Positions 23,419 through 34,527 of a stretch of DNA of 64,000 nt are shown here, one piece after another; the stretch's first letter is position 1; each line of letters begins with the position of its first letter. The stretch lies in NCBI GenBank assembly GCA_038503065.1, contig JBCAMK010000016.1:1-64000 (forward strand), written 5' to 3'. The notes beneath the pieces were generated by a model. It was not told the origin of the DNA. It did not search any database and worked only from the letters and a program-made list of their open reading frames with translations. Source of the DNA: Paragyromitra xinjiangensis (lineage: Eukaryota; Ascomycota; Pezizomycetes; Pezizales; Discinaceae). A program made the position numbers and the translations under genes.

Positions 23419-24387
23419 ATGTCGTCGAAATCCCACCCGTTCGCGAACGTCAAGCCCCTGGCCTCGCTTGGTCTTGGTTGTCTAACTATCAATATCACCG
23501 ATACAAACCGGGACACCTACCAGCCACTTTCCGCGGCCGGCCGACCGACCGAACCTGAAATCGAAGTCAATGAATTGGGGTCTTACAAAGACACGCAATC
23601 CTCGTCGAAAAGCTCGAAGCTCAGATCGTTGGTATCTTTGCTTACAGCCTCTTGCAACAAGCACAAGCAGAGTGGTATAGACTTAACCGCCACGAAATTC
23701 GCAAACTATAAACTTCGAAACCAAGATCCCTGGTTCCAAACTATATGCAAAGAACCTGAAGCTCGCAAATGGCTCGAAGATACGATCCTTAAGAAGAAAG
23801 ATGTTTACCTGGTTGTTGGGTTACTGGTCCTTACCAACGCAAAACTCTCCACTAGCAGCAACATTACGAAAGAGGTAGCGGGGGTTCTGAAAGCATCGAT
23901 TCTGCCAGCTGGGTTTGCGATTCCGGGCACCGCGATGGATTTCTTGTCTGGGGCCGGGCTCACCAGAGACGCTGTCTGCAACTCGAGCTATAAGGTGGAA
24001 GCACCTGGCGACCAAATCTTTGGTGTGTGGTACCGCAAAATCAAGTTCCAGTGGTTTTTTAGTCGGAAGCTCGATCATGCGTCGCTATGTGAACACACTC
24101 GATGGAGGCCCTTCGGGGAATGGAGAGGAGCAAATACGGCCGATGAGATTCAAGATGAAGAGGATATAGTAGAGGTAAGTCTCGAGGAAGAGTGCGACTG
24201 GGAGGATGATATTGGCAGTAATGAAAGAGACTGCCAAGGGGGTGTTTGTGATGTTGGTACAATACAAGTGGCAAATGAGGGGGGGGTCACAGAGCGTATG
24301 GAGGCCCATTTAGATGTAACAAATGCGCAACCAAACGCTACCGCACAGGTGCTATCAAATGAGGCAAGTGCTCTCAGGTGGTTTTGA
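23419..24387 (+). CDS. Uncharacterised fungal protein, candidate partner of the TPR-CHAT gene
   Basis: An uninterrupted frame of 322 codons with a good start context (CCACAATGT). The first ~70 residues are Ser/Thr-rich and polar. Residues ~100-235 form a globular core with the blocks DVYLVVGLLVLTNAKL (about 127-142) and GDQIFGVWYRKIKFQWF. The last ~80 residues are acidic and probably disordered. The core alternates short beta-like strands, and similar proteins of unknown function occur widely in moulds. It sits 1.9 kb upstream of, and on the same strand as, the TPR-CHAT gene. Fungal gasdermin-like pore formers have been reported next to protease or CHAT genes, so a gasdermin-like role is a hypothesis; no diagnostic motif shows it. 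Confidence 0.6.
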   Translation: MSSKSHPFANVKPLASLGLGCLTINITDTNRDTYQPLSAAGRPTEPEIEVNELGSYKDTQSSSKSSKLRSLVSLLTASCNKHKQSGIDLTATKFANYKLRNQDPWFQTICKEPEARKWLEDTILKKKDVYLVVGLLVLTNAKLSTSSNITKEVAGVLKASILPAGFAIPGTAMDFLSGAGLTRDAVCNSSYKVEAPGDQIFGVWYRKIKFQWFFSRKLDHASLCEHTRWRPFGEWRGANTADEIQDEEDIVEVSLEEECDWEDDIGSNERDCQGGVCDVGTIQVANEGGVTERMEAHLDVTNAQPNATAQVLSNEASALRWF

Positions 24388-24535
24388 TAGTGAAATAGGG
24401 ACAGATTCAAATACTGACTACTAATAGGTTACTATGCTTGCTCACGAAATCCTAAATAACATTGCTAAGCGCAAAGGGAGCCAGGAAGATTCGGACAGAA
24501 CCCCAAAGAGACCGAAAATACCGCACGCTCCGCGT

Positions 24536-24660
24536 GATACCCCCGGGGGGACCCCGCGCAACCAGGAGGGTGGTGGCACCTATAAACGAGGCTGAAGGAC
24601 CTTCCTACCAATCAAAAGTTTCTACCCCTCTTGGTTCCGTGGAATCCCCCCGGGGGTATC
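24536..24660. mobile_element. Short GC-rich inverted-repeat element (125 bp)
   Basis: GATACCCCCGGGGGGA begins at 24536, and its exact complement ends at 24660, giving a perfect 16-bp terminal inverted repeat around a 93-bp interior. No target duplication is evident. It could be a MITE or a long hairpin. No coding sense. Confidence 0.55.
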
Positions 24661-26316
24661 GCCCGAAACTATACGGTACTATAGTATACTGGTTTTGTTT
24701 TACTATCCCTGTTCTTCACTTTTTATTTCTTCTTTCCTTACTTCATACTCTAAATGATGTCTTTATCGATTGTTATGTCATGTCATAGTACTATATCTAT
24801 CATTTCTAGTTAGAAAAATGCCATCCAATTTCGTTTTCAGAAGAATAGGTAAATGTAGGCTATAAACGAAGTGGCTCTTTGTTCCATGCAAGTTATGTAG
24901 GCTAGGGCGAGAAAAATCGACATTTGTCACACAAAATAAATATTTACCATCACATAACAGATGTGAATACAGTAGAGTAAAGGTGAACAGGAATGACTCA
25001 AGCCAGCTCTAACTGTACAATTCATAAGACCACATCATTCAGTCCTAAAGATCGCAGCGCTGTTCTCGTTCACCATTACTGCAAGATTTGGAGATAGCAA
25101 ATCTTTAGAATATACTAGCCAATGTCACAAGATGGGTTCTTAAGTCATAAGTCCGTCTGTTGTTATCGTATGGTGGATTTAAACACTCTATACATATCCT
25201 ATGTATACTGGATTCTGGAAGCCCTTGTATGTGCTAATGGCGTTCGTACGATGAGCCTAGCAGATCCATAGAATAGATCCTGGTTATAATTAACGTTACC
25301 GCCGCAAGATATTGTTCAGCCTCATGGAACGCCTACTGCCAACAATTCCTGTCATAACAAAGTGGCCTGGATTGAGACCGCATGATAGAACAAACGTCTT
25401 GCAGTCTTGGCTACTTCGTTACAGTCGATATCATTGATTCATTAACGTATCATCGCGTGACAACTCGCTTATTTTCTAGAATTACCTATCGCCGCCAGAA
25501 ACAGCATTTGATAGGTTAAAGTACCCTACAGCCGGGAACCAATTCTCATGCCATGCAGTTCTGTCGCTTGCAAGATGCTGCTGCGGTTCTCCTGCAACTA
25601 CCCCAGCCCCCTACAAAAACAAATGACACGATGTCTAAATTTCAACATCTGCCTCAGTGCATGTAGAGTAGTTCGTGGCTTGGCATGAACACCACATGTA
25701 GTTTTGCTTTGGCTAACACGTGTCACAAGACTGAAATTTCAATCAACAGCTTCACCAATTAAGTTTTCCCCCATCGGTAGAGCGCCAGAACGCCTTGGGC
25801 TATCGAAGCCTTGCAGGCGAAATCCATATACGGAGGTCATCAAGGCAAAATGGCCCAAGGAGCTAAAAGCCCAGCTCGGCTTCCTGCGCTCGAAGGGTCT
25901 CATCAACTCTAGTATCTCATCACCCACTTTCGGCTAACGCTGGACTATCATTAATAGTCGGGCACTTCCTCCCGGCAGCTCATTACCTCTACGATAAATG
26001 CAGACAGAGCATCACACTTTACCCTAAGGCAAACCCCCGCAACAGAACTCTTCAACCCATCTAGCTCAGAGCACCGACGGTAGCCCAGGGAAGAGCTAGC
26101 AAACGGTGAGGCTATACATGAACGTTATATCTCAAGAGGTAACTAGACTAATCGGATTAGGAATTATCGAAATAGATTCAGCGAAACAGACCCGGAGAAA
26201 GGCGGACCAAAACATCAACGACAGGGCAGCGAAAGGGTTGAACTCCACGCAAAGTGTATGACCTGCGCCTTGGAATCGTGAGGAAATTGCGTAAAGACTA
26301 ACTCGTTCCCAGTCAG
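24661..26316. other. Intergenic, between the 322-aa gene and the TPR-CHAT gene
   Basis: About 1.65 kb. A plus-strand frame at 25704-25937 encodes a basic 77-residue peptide with no recognisable family. The upstream region of the TPR-CHAT gene is within the last few hundred bases. Confidence 0.35.
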
Positions 26317-29300
26317 ATGGGACAATCATCAAGCCACAACGCCCCCACGCCGGAGAAAATATTAGAAACACTTGAGACTATCGGTGTTCTCTGTGACCAA
26401 TTATTTTCAACGAGCGAGATCGACAACATCGACAATGCCATCGAACTACTTGAGGAACTTACTAGGGGAAACGATTCATACAGAATATCCGGATGCGAAC
26501 CGGCACCATCCCACCTGCAACAAGTGAGGTCTGGTTTGATAAAACCCGCTGGGTCAATCACGTTGGGCACCGACCGTACTCGAGACGAGACAGCAGCAAC
26601 CACATCCAGCAGCGATACGGCTAGCAGATCGGAAAAACTAAGCGAACTATTTGGCGAGAGATACGAGCGATTCGGAGAAGTAGAGGACCTTGAAAAGGCC
26701 ATCAAACAAAGTGAGGAGGTATTAGCAGCAACACCCGCAGGTCATCCGAATCGGGGAGCCAGCGCAAATAGCCTCGGCATCTATCTAGGCTACAGGCACA
26801 GCCGATTAGGAAAATTAGAGGATCTTGGAAGAGCCATTGAGCTAACTGCTGAAGCTGTTGACTCAACACCTGCAAATCATCCTGACAGGGCAGGCCTGTT
26901 GAGCAACCTTGGAAACCATCTCGGCAACAGGTATGAGCGGTTGGGGGATCTGGAGGACCTTGAAAAGGCCATTTTGCGAGCTGCTGAAGCTGTTGACTCA
27001 GCACCTGCAAATCATCCTGACAGGGCAAGCTGTTTGAACAACCTTGGAAACCATCTCAGAAGCAGGTATAAGCGGTTGGGGAATCTGGAGGACCTTGAAA
27101 AAGCCATTTTGCAAGTTGCTGAAGCTGTTGAGGCAACACCTGCAAATAATCCTGACAGGGCAAGCCTGTTGAACAACCTTGGAAACCATCTCGGCAGCAG
27201 GTATAGGCGGTTGGGGAATCTGGAGGACCTTGAAGAAGCCATTTTGCGAGCTGCTGAAGCTGTTGAGGCAACACCTGCAAATCATCCTAGAAGGGTACGC
27301 TGGTTGAGCAACCTTGGAAACCTTCTCAACAACAGGTATGGGCGGTTGGGGAATCTGGAAGACCTTGAAGAGACCATTTCGCGAGTTGCTGAAGCTGTTG
27401 AGGCAATACCTGCAAATCATCCTGACAGGGCATGCCTGTTGGACAGCCTTGGAAGCTGCCTCAGCAGCAGGTATGAGCGGTTGGGGGATCTGGAGGACCT
27501 TGAAAAGGCCATTTTGCGAGCTGCTGAAGCTGTTGAGGCAACACCTGCAAATCATCCTGGCAGGGTATGCTGGTTGAACAACCTTGGAAACCATCTCGGC
27601 AGCAGGTATAGGCGGTTGGGGAATCTGGAGGACCTTGAAAAGGCCATTTCGCGAGCTGCTGAAGCTGTTGACTTAACACCTGCAAATCATCCTAATAGGA
27701 TAAGCCTGTTGAGCAACCTTGGAGGCCATTTCAGCAGCAGGTATAAGCGGTTGGGGAATCTGGAGGACCTTGAAATGGCCATTTTGCGAACTTCTGAAGC
27801 TGTTGAGGTAACACCTGCAAATCATGCTGACAGGGCAAGCCTGTTGAACAACCTTGGAGGCCATCTCGGCAGCAGGTATAGGCGATTGGGGAATCTAGAG
27901 GACCTTGAAAAGGCCATTTCGCGAGCTGCTGAAGCTATTGACTTAACACCTGCAAATCATCCTAACAGGGCAAGCCTGTTGAACAACCTTGGAAACCATC
28001 TCAATAACAGGTATGGGCGGTTGGGGAATCTGGAGGACCTTGAAGAAGCCATTTTGCGAGTTGCTGAAGCTGTTGAGGCAATACCTGCAAATCATCCTAA
28101 CAGGGCAAGCTGGTTGGACAACCTTGGAGGCCATCTCAGCAGCAGGTATAAGCGGTTGGGGGATCTGGAGGACCTTGAAAAGGCCATTTTGCGAACTGCT
28201 GAAGCTGTTGAGGCAACACCTGCAAATCATCCTGACAGGGCAAGCCTGTTGAACAACCTTGGAGACCATCTCGGCAGCAGGTATAAGCAGTTGGGGAATC
28301 TGGAGGACCTTGAAAAAGCCATTTTGCGAGCTGCTGAAGCTGTTGAGGCAACACCTGCAAATCATCCTGACAGGGTACGCTGGTTGAACAGCCTTGGAGG
28401 CCATCTCAGCAACAGGTATGAGCAGTTGGGGAATCTGGGCGACCTTGAAAAAGCCATTTTGCAAGCTGCTGAAGCTGTTGACTCAACACCTGCAAATCAT
28501 GCTGACAGGGCAAGCCTGTTGGACAGCCTTGGAAACCATCTCAGCAGCAGGTATGAGCGATTGGGGAATCTGGAGGACCTTGAAAAAGCCATTTCGCGAG
28601 TTGCTGAAGCTATTGACTTAACACCTGCAAACCATCCTAACAGGGCAAGCCTGTTGAACAACCTCGGAAGCCATCTCAGCAGCAGGTATGAGCAGTTGGG
28701 GAATCTGGAGGACCTTGAAAAGGCCATTTTGCGAACTGCTGAAGCTGTTGAGGCAACACCTGCAAATCATCCTAAAAGGGCAGGCTGGTTGAACAACCTT
28801 GGAAACCATCTCGGCAGCAGGTATGAGCGGTTGGGGAATCTGGAGGACCTTGAGAAGGCCATTAAGCGATGTGAAGAAGCGGTAAAATCCCTCCCTCCGG
28901 GCCACCTCCGCCAGGGAATCCTTTTATCAAGCCTTGCCTCTACCCTCTCCTTAAGAAAATACCCCTCGCTAGAAAATCTCCATTACACCCTCAGTATCAG
29001 CTTAGAAGCTTGGAATCACAATATATCGCCACCACGGTTACGTATCATCGCGGCATCTAAAGCCGCAATTATTTATTTGCTCCTAGGGAAGTGGCGAGAA
29101 TGCTCATCTCTCTATGAGGATATTATCAAACTCCTTCCAAAAGTTACTCCACGACTTCTACAGCGCGACGATCAACAGCACCAATTGTCCGGCCTTTCCC
29201 AAATTGCATCATTAGCTACCTCCACAGCCCTTCAAGATGGATCAGAGGGATCCCATTGTCTCGGTCTTCTGGAACTCACTCGAGGAGTCACCATGGGCCT

Positions 29301-30657
29301 CGCTATTGACTGTAGGAGCAATCTCTCTGAACTCAAAAAGCGGTACCCGGATGTTCACGCCCGATTCGATCACCTTAGAACTAAGATAGACTCCCCAATA
29401 GAACGTGATGAGTCAAACTACCTGGTGGGCAACTACAAGCCCAGCGACGAAGATCGGCGGCGCCAAAGACAAAAAGAAATTGACGAGTTCGAAGAACTAA
29501 TGACTTCAATCCGAAAGCTGCCTAGCTTCGAAGGGTTTCTACTCCCTCCCACTGCGGAGCATCTGATGGCAATCGCGAGTCATGGCCCAATTATTGTCCT
29601 CAACTGTACCGTTATACGAAGTGACGCTATCATCGTCACGAATTCCAAGATCAAAGTGCTGCCACTTCCGAAATTGCTGTTTGACGATGCTACTGAGCGT
29701 ATGGGAAACCTACGTCGAAAGTTTATCCGAGGCGGACCCCGAACATACCCAGAAAGAAACGAAAAAATGGAAGAACTACTTCTCTGGCTATGGAACGTGG
29801 TAGTAGAACCGGTTTTCGAGGAGTTAAATTTTAATTACACCGGCGGCCCTGACCTCCCTCGAGTCTGGTGGATTGGTGTGGGATTGCTAAATGGAGCGCC
29901 TTTCCACGCAGCCGGCGATCACTCCCTCGGTTCAACGCGGAACACTTTATGTCGTGCTATCTCATCTTATATTCCGACAATTAAAGCTCTTTCATACGCC
30001 CGAGAGAAGGAACTAGGTTTACTAAATGGCAACTCCAGACTTCTTCTAGCTACTATGTCCAAAACTCCTGGATATGCGGATCTTAGCAGTGCTTATAAAG
30101 AGGTTGACACCATTACCAGCGTCGTTAAGGAAGGGACTGCAAGAATATTGAACCGTCCGAGGGTTTCTGAAGTCCTCGAAGGACTCAAACGTTGTGATGC
30201 TGCCCATTTCTCCTGTCACGGTCTGTCAGACGAAAGGAACCCTTCGCGTAGCCATTTACTCCTCTATAAAGACGACGGGTCTGAGGAAGTTGGCCCTTTA
30301 ACAGTTCAAGCTATATCGGGCGCAAATATCAAGCAAGCACAGATAGCCTATCTTTCAGCCTGTTCTACCGCCAGGAATGATGCAGTAAAGTTAGCGGACG
30401 AGTCGATACACATCGCGAGTGCTTTTCAACTTGCCGGCTTTAGCCACGTACTTGCAACGCTATGGGAATCGAACGATCAAGCCTGTTTACAAGTCTCCAG
30501 CGAATTTTACCGATTACTATTTAACAACGAACCTGCGGGCAGCGACGGAGGACATCGGAAAGTCGCAATGGCATTTCACCAGGCTGTTAGGAAACTGCGA
30601 GATGATAACCGGAACCAACCACTCCGGTGGGCATCCTTCATTCATACCGGCGCTTGA
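26317..30657 (+). CDS. TPR-CHAT protein (caspase-like protease fold)
   Basis: A single uninterrupted frame of 1446 codons in an otherwise intron-rich region. Residues ~1-115 are a helical, Ser/Thr-rich leader. From ~residue 119 to 855, 16 units of 45 residues repeat, each of TPR type with the core LEDLEKAILRAAEAVEATPA and NNLGNHLGSRYERLG. A helical linker follows. The C-terminal ~250 residues are a CHAT domain: the putative catalytic His is His1301 in HFSCHG and the Cys is Cys1349 in LSACSTA, followed by GFSHVLATLWE. Both dyad residues are present, so it is probably an active cysteine peptidase. CHAT proteins are caspase/separase relatives; the TPRs probably sense or bind a partner. The substrate is unknown; the adjacent 322-aa protein is one candidate. 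Confidence 0.92.
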   Translation: MGQSSSHNAPTPEKILETLETIGVLCDQLFSTSEIDNIDNAIELLEELTRGNDSYRISGCEPAPSHLQQVRSGLIKPAGSITLGTDRTRDETAATTSSSDTASRSEKLSELFGERYERFGEVEDLEKAIKQSEEVLAATPAGHPNRGASANSLGIYLGYRHSRLGKLEDLGRAIELTAEAVDSTPANHPDRAGLLSNLGNHLGNRYERLGDLEDLEKAILRAAEAVDSAPANHPDRASCLNNLGNHLRSRYKRLGNLEDLEKAILQVAEAVEATPANNPDRASLLNNLGNHLGSRYRRLGNLEDLEEAILRAAEAVEATPANHPRRVRWLSNLGNLLNNRYGRLGNLEDLEETISRVAEAVEAIPANHPDRACLLDSLGSCLSSRYERLGDLEDLEKAILRAAEAVEATPANHPGRVCWLNNLGNHLGSRYRRLGNLEDLEKAISRAAEAVDLTPANHPNRISLLSNLGGHFSSRYKRLGNLEDLEMAILRTSEAVEVTPANHADRASLLNNLGGHLGSRYRRLGNLEDLEKAISRAAEAIDLTPANHPNRASLLNNLGNHLNNRYGRLGNLEDLEEAILRVAEAVEAIPANHPNRASWLDNLGGHLSSRYKRLGDLEDLEKAILRTAEAVEATPANHPDRASLLNNLGDHLGSRYKQLGNLEDLEKAILRAAEAVEATPANHPDRVRWLNSLGGHLSNRYEQLGNLGDLEKAILQAAEAVDSTPANHADRASLLDSLGNHLSSRYERLGNLEDLEKAISRVAEAIDLTPANHPNRASLLNNLGSHLSSRYEQLGNLEDLEKAILRTAEAVEATPANHPKRAGWLNNLGNHLGSRYERLGNLEDLEKAIKRCEEAVKSLPPGHLRQGILLSSLASTLSLRKYPSLENLHYTLSISLEAWNHNISPPRLRIIAASKAAIIYLLLGKWRECSSLYEDIIKLLPKVTPRLLQRDDQQHQLSGLSQIASLATSTALQDGSEGSHCLGLLELTRGVTMGLAIDCRSNLSELKKRYPDVHARFDHLRTKIDSPIERDESNYLVGNYKPSDEDRRRQRQKEIDEFEELMTSIRKLPSFEGFLLPPTAEHLMAIASHGPIIVLNCTVIRSDAIIVTNSKIKVLPLPKLLFDDATERMGNLRRKFIRGGPRTYPERNEKMEELLLWLWNVVVEPVFEELNFNYTGGPDLPRVWWIGVGLLNGAPFHAAGDHSLGSTRNTLCRAISSYIPTIKALSYAREKELGLLNGNSRLLLATMSKTPGYADLSSAYKEVDTITSVVKEGTARILNRPRVSEVLEGLKRCDAAHFSCHGLSDERNPSRSHLLLYKDDGSEEVGPLTVQAISGANIKQAQIAYLSACSTARNDAVKLADESIHIASAFQLAGFSHVLATLWESNDQACLQVSSEFYRLLFNNEPAGSDGGHRKVAMAFHQAVRKLRDDNRNQPLRWASFIHTGA
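26671..28875 (+). repeat. 135-bp coding tandem repeats (TPR units)
   Basis: The phrase TTGGGGAATCTGGAGGACCT recurs with a strict 135-bp period (for example 26941, 27076, 27211 and on to 28831), about 16 units. Neighbouring units are nearly identical at DNA level, with changes clustered at a few codons such as RASLLNN/RVRWLNS. The outermost units (26671, 26806) are the most diverged. Confidence 0.95.
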
Positions 30658-31797
30658 GATTACGGGAACCTAGAAGTTCTGTTATGTTGCTGTGGGGTTT
30701 TTTTATATTTACTATCTTGACCTTTATTTCTGTTCTCGGGGGATTCATTTCTATATGGTTGGATGGCCGTTTTATCGGGTTTCTTTTGCAATGACGGCAT
30801 ATTTCTCAATTATTTTCTTATCCTTTTTCGTTGGTTTTAGAGCTTCTTTCCTGTGATTTTATGTCCGATTATCCTTATTTTTCTTATTTGTTATGGATAT
30901 TAAAGTTACAAAACTAGGTAAGTACACAATAACGCTTGCATGAGAAATATCGTGCTGACTAAAGGGGATAGGTAAAAAGAGCTCCGGGGAACCATCAACC
31001 CCAAACAGAGAGACCAGTCCCGAAGGTACTACTACAGTCAGTGTTTGGTAAAGTGTTGGCGGGTGGTTGTGTGTAAGCCAGAAATTTTGATTGTCCTTTC
31101 CGCGTGTTTTTCTTTACTTTTAAATCTTCGAAATAAATTTCCAGTTCCTGTTTTACATTCCTTAGCCTAATAAGCTGAACCCGCCGAGAAACGAAAGACG
31201 GAGGAAGCAATGCGAGCCGTCCGCTTCCTAGCCGTAGATCGCGAGGCGATAAAGCCTCGATTACAAGTGAAACCACTATTATTAACGTTATGGCCAAAAG
31301 CATTATATTTGGCCAAACCTACTCAAAAACATACTCCAATTCGCGAATCCAACTATTCTCTGGTTAAGCGAACGCCACCTGGTTTGTCCTTGCATTCCTA
31401 ACCGTCAGCTATCACCAAGGGGTGAACACATATTCGAACATGAGCGGCGAGATAAACTATTATGCACAGACACTTGGATGTGTCTTAGACATCCCCTAAC
31501 CAATTTGTCTGCTCGTATGAAGGCCAGCCATCAAATTCATCTCAGCCGTCCCTGTCCTTATGTAATCCACTCCTTAAATCTTGAAGCTCTGCTTAAAGCT
31601 TCACGTCACGTTCTGAATCCTCAGGTTCAATCCAAACAAACTTCCAATCTACGTCCACATCCCGAACCCAAGTCTCCTCTAATTCGACGCGTCCAGCAGA
31701 ACCCCACCCGACAGGGATCTACGGCAATTGTAAGTAGTAGGACTTTACTCTCGTCCGTGATAAGAGACCTGTCCGTGATAGGGTGTTCTGCTACACA
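30658..31797. other. Intergenic
   Basis: T-rich just after the TPR-CHAT stop (30690-30910), fitting a 3' untranslated region. The short frames at 31210-31401 and 31478-31900 have no family features; the latter overlaps the next gene's start in another frame. Confidence 0.4.
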
Positions 31798-33471
31798 ATG
31801 GCAAGAAAGAAAAAACGAGGTAGAATCGACGCTGCGGTCGACGGTGTTATTGCTTCGTCGGATGATGGTGGGCCCGCCGCATCCAAACGACGTTGCATAG
31901 CAGACACTGTCCCAAAGGGTTCTTTCTCCTCCGCATTTCAATCCAGCCGGCCCATCCCTCCTCCATCCTCGAAAGCTACCAGAAGAGCTCGCCGAAGATC
32001 CAACCGGAAGGCTAGAATTCAGTCTTTCATTACGAGCTCTACGAAATCTCCCTCCGCAGTCACCCTTGGTCCCTTGCCCGAAAGCCAGCATCTACAAACG
32101 AACCCGACAGGCAGCACGCCCACCAGCTCAACAAAATCATGGCGTGAATATTTCCATGAAGTCGGCCTGCTCCAACTCGTATCACCTCAATCTTTAGTCA
32201 GACGATTCAAATTATGGAACAGCGCAACACGAAAATCACTTCGACAGAATTTTAGCCGGCTGATACCCAACGAATACACTATCCCGACCTTCAACCTAAA
32301 ACAACAAATGCGAGACTCCAAAAGATCACAACCAGCAGAATGTTTTATCTTAGGCTTCGAAGAGGAGAACGAGGAAACATTGACCTTAATCGCGGATCAC
32401 TCTTGTATCATTCGTGACAATTCCGGGTATGTAGCACCTATGGCGGTTCACGAGCTATCACTTACTCTAGTTTCGCAGGACAGACGACAAAAATGGTGAA
32501 CCTTTAGTTATTAAGATAGGAGCTATGCCATTACTCAACAAAAACCCTTTACCAGCCGTCCCTCTTGCTCTGGCCACTGCTCTACTCCATTCAACCCTCA
32601 CCTATATCAGCAACTGTACAGATTCCGCCATCGTTGAGGATCCTGTACGACACTGCACAGATCCACAAGCCACCCAGCCAACTATCACCCCCGACAACTT
32701 AGCAAAATCCCAACACACCCCTCCCGCGAAGACAAGACGAGGTGGCCCTATCCCTGCTCCTCCTACAAACAGAGGAAAGTGCCATAACATCCACGCTCAA
32801 CACTGTGCTAGAAACGACAACGAAATCGACAATATCCGCTTATACCGCGGCCCCGTCGGTACTTGGGATGCACGCACCACCGATCAACCGCTCCACAACT
32901 TCCTTCACGATCTACGCCCCCTGACCCAACTACTCGATATCGTTTTCAAGTTATTTTTACTACCATGCTGGAAGAAATACGACAAGGTAAGGAGAAAGAT
33001 GCCCGGTAGCATACAGGAATTGAGCGATTGTTTTGGACTTTGGAGGTCTCGAGCAATAGTTATTGATGCTTATACAAACGTACACCGAGATTTGAAGGAT
33101 GTTTGTTATGGTTGGTGCGCAATTGTTCCTTTGGGGGATTTTGAAGGCGGTGATGTATGTTTGCCGGGACTTGGATACAAGATTACCTTGCCAGTAGGTA
33201 CGTTTGATGAATTGGTATCGGAAAATACGATACCTCTATTAGCTAACCCGCACAACCAGGGTCAATCCTGTTTCTCAGATCATATATCATACCACATTAC
33301 ATTGGCTACTGGACGGGACATCGATTCAGTATCATCCATTTCAGCCACCAAGCGACATTCGATTACTACGCCCAAGAATGTGGCGGAGGAGAACATCGTC
33401 TATACGACTACGACGACATGCCAGGTTGGTGGCAGTCGAGCCGGAAAAAAGATGATCTAGTTCAAACTTGA
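31798..33471 (+). CDS. 2OG-Fe(II) dioxygenase, fungal TET/JBP-like
   Basis: Three exons join in phase (31798-32426, 32479-33197, 33260-33471; introns GTATGT..CAG and GTACGT..CAG) to give 519 residues. The N-terminus has a KKKRGR stretch, a likely nuclear signal. The catalytic core is at the C-terminus: HRD (His412, Asp414), then GDFEGGDVCLPGLGY, and after the second intron His462 in IPHYIG and Arg471 in GHRFS. This is a complete HxD..H plus Arg set for iron and 2-oxoglutarate. The core resembles the TET/JBP-like oxygenases expanded in fungi, some of which oxidise methylated bases. The substrate here is unproven. Residues ~260-330 are low in complexity and the model there is less sure. Confidence 0.75.
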
Positions 33472-34527
33472 AGTATGTAGATCCCTAGATGATCGAGTGC
33501 TCTGAGTAAAAATGTCGCTTTTCCACCAAAACGCCCTTTAATTGATCATCCACTATTTAATACACCGATTTAAGGAACATCAAGCTAATTTGACTGTCGA
33601 TTTGATACAATTTAGTGATTGAGGTTGGTGGATCATATAGTCGCCTCCGAATCTCTATGATATAGGAGGGCCCCTTGTGTCATAGGGATTTGGAAGTGAC
33701 TATTTTTCGAGGGCAGTTTGGAGTTTCGAGCAATGTATTTGAATTTTTACCTAGAATTATTGATCGTACCTGTGTACCGGAGGAACTGGAGTAGTGCGAA
33801 GCCATGCCGGATTTTGTCACGGGCTTAGGGACGGATGGTATGTGTAATTAGGCACATGTTCTGGTATGGTTGCGAGGTTGGTGTGTTTTAAGAAATATCG
33901 AATGTTTGGTTCTACTTACCACTGGGTCATATCTATCCCCCGACAGGTACCACTTGCTGAGTATATGATGGTGGTTGGATTCAAAGGCTTTTGGGACGCA
34001 GCAGCGTAGAGTTCAACTATCAAACGAAAGCCCCGTATCCATTATTAGGCTTAGGACTTGACGATACGTAGAGCGTAAAAGCGACGGATCAGATTCCTCG
34101 ATCGGTAAAGGTATGCCAATGTCTTCCACTATGTACAACGTAGAGAGTACTCGAGCTGATTCGCCTTCATCACAAGTTGTGCGAGAGAGCATGAGATAAG
34201 TATTCTGGTGGTTGGGTCACAAGCGCTCTAGAGAAAGTAAAACAGAGCTTCTTGACCCATACGGCCATCTGGGTTTTCTACATGAACAAAAACCTTCGAC
34301 AGGCTGGACACGTATCGTTGCCCTAATTGCTCCTCTCCCCCGCTTCTGAGCGAAATCTATCCTATTCCCGACTTTGCGGTCTGATTTTTTCAAAGAAGCC
34401 ATGGATTAAACTCTAAGAACCCTTTCTTCCTATGCAGTATGTAAGTGCTAGAGTGTGTAGTTGTTCTGCGGAATGGGCAACTGCGAGCGCATTCTCGACC
34501 GAGGTTTCAAATCCGCCGGGTATTGAG
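33472..34527. other. Intergenic
   Basis: About 1 kb without a recognised gene or repeat. The minus-strand frame 34217-34402 is short and unsupported. Confidence 0.35.

Noticed and set aside
26671..28875. Regular repeats that might suggest a CRISPR array
   Set aside because: The repeats are 135-bp coding units without spacers; the organism is a eukaryote.
26998..28905. Several minus- and plus-strand frames of 60-198 codons overlapping the TPR array
   Set aside because: They repeat with the same 135-bp period and are antisense or frame shadows of the TPR-CHAT gene.
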